Shown piece after piece: positions 6,150-6,213 of a DNA stretch of 6,213 bases; positions within the stretch are counted from its first letter, which is position 1, and each line of letters starts with the position of its first letter. This DNA is from an uncultured Ruminococcus sp. (GTDB lineage: Bacteria > Bacillota > Clostridia > Oscillospirales > Ruminococcaceae), in contig CALANW010000170.1 of assembly GCA_937926145.1 (NCBI GenBank), positions 1 to 6,213 on the forward strand, in the 5' to 3' direction. Both the position numbers and the translations under genes were made by a program. Under the pieces are notes generated by a model. The model made no database searches, had not been told where the DNA came from, and was given only the letters and a program-made list of their open reading frames with translations.

Positions 6150-6213
6150 ATTGCACAAAAAAAATGTGTTTCTTAGTTGAATTTGCCAAAATTGGATAAA
6201 AACAGTTTACAAA

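Noticed and set aside
6150..6213. Promoter or gene start at the right edge
   Set aside because: The stretch is AT-rich with small dyads (CACA/TGTG around a poly-A run, and CCAA-AA-TTGG), but no -35/-10 pair with proper spacing and no start codon with a ribosome binding site is visible.

Overview
The window looks like a chromosomal segment from an anaerobic gut or rumen Firmicute, most likely a Ruminococcus-type member of the Oscillospiraceae. Grounds for this are moderate GC content, Gram-positive style AGGAG/GGGAG ribosome binding sites, strong TATAAT-type promoters and a secreted, membrane-anchored family 44 glycoside hydrolase. The genus is inferred from protein style; no rRNA or other marker is present.

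Layout, left to right. Positions 1-137 hold no complete gene. They carry two hairpins that read best as rightward (+ strand) terminators for a gene that ends at or just before the window. guaA (GMP synthase) fills 138-1670 on the minus strand. A 173-bp divergent intergenic region carries two well-formed back-to-back promoters, one for guaA and one for a rightward operon. That operon starts with a putative 10-TM-type metal/metalloid exporter (1844-2782), followed 15 bp later by an ArsB/citrate-transporter-like permease (2798-3907). A GH44 glycanase with a signal peptide and a C-terminal membrane anchor (3945-5993) follows 37 bp later, with its own strong ribosome binding site and no convincing terminator in between. 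Positions 5994-6213 hold no gene but contain two adjacent palindromes: a roughly 108-bp imperfect one with MITE-like ends and a perfect 20-bp-stem hairpin.

Function. guaA is housekeeping purine synthesis. The two permeases are probably co-transcribed and may act on the same or related ions, but the substrate cannot be read from sequence. The GH44 enzyme would act outside the cell on beta-1,4-linked plant polysaccharides such as xyloglucan or glucomannan. It has no obvious functional tie to the permeases. It belongs clearly to GH44 yet departs from several family motifs, which is the most interesting protein-level observation here. I see no sign of a CRISPR array, RNA gene, complete insertion sequence or defence system. 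Apart from the GH44 divergence and the 3' palindromes, the region looks ordinary.
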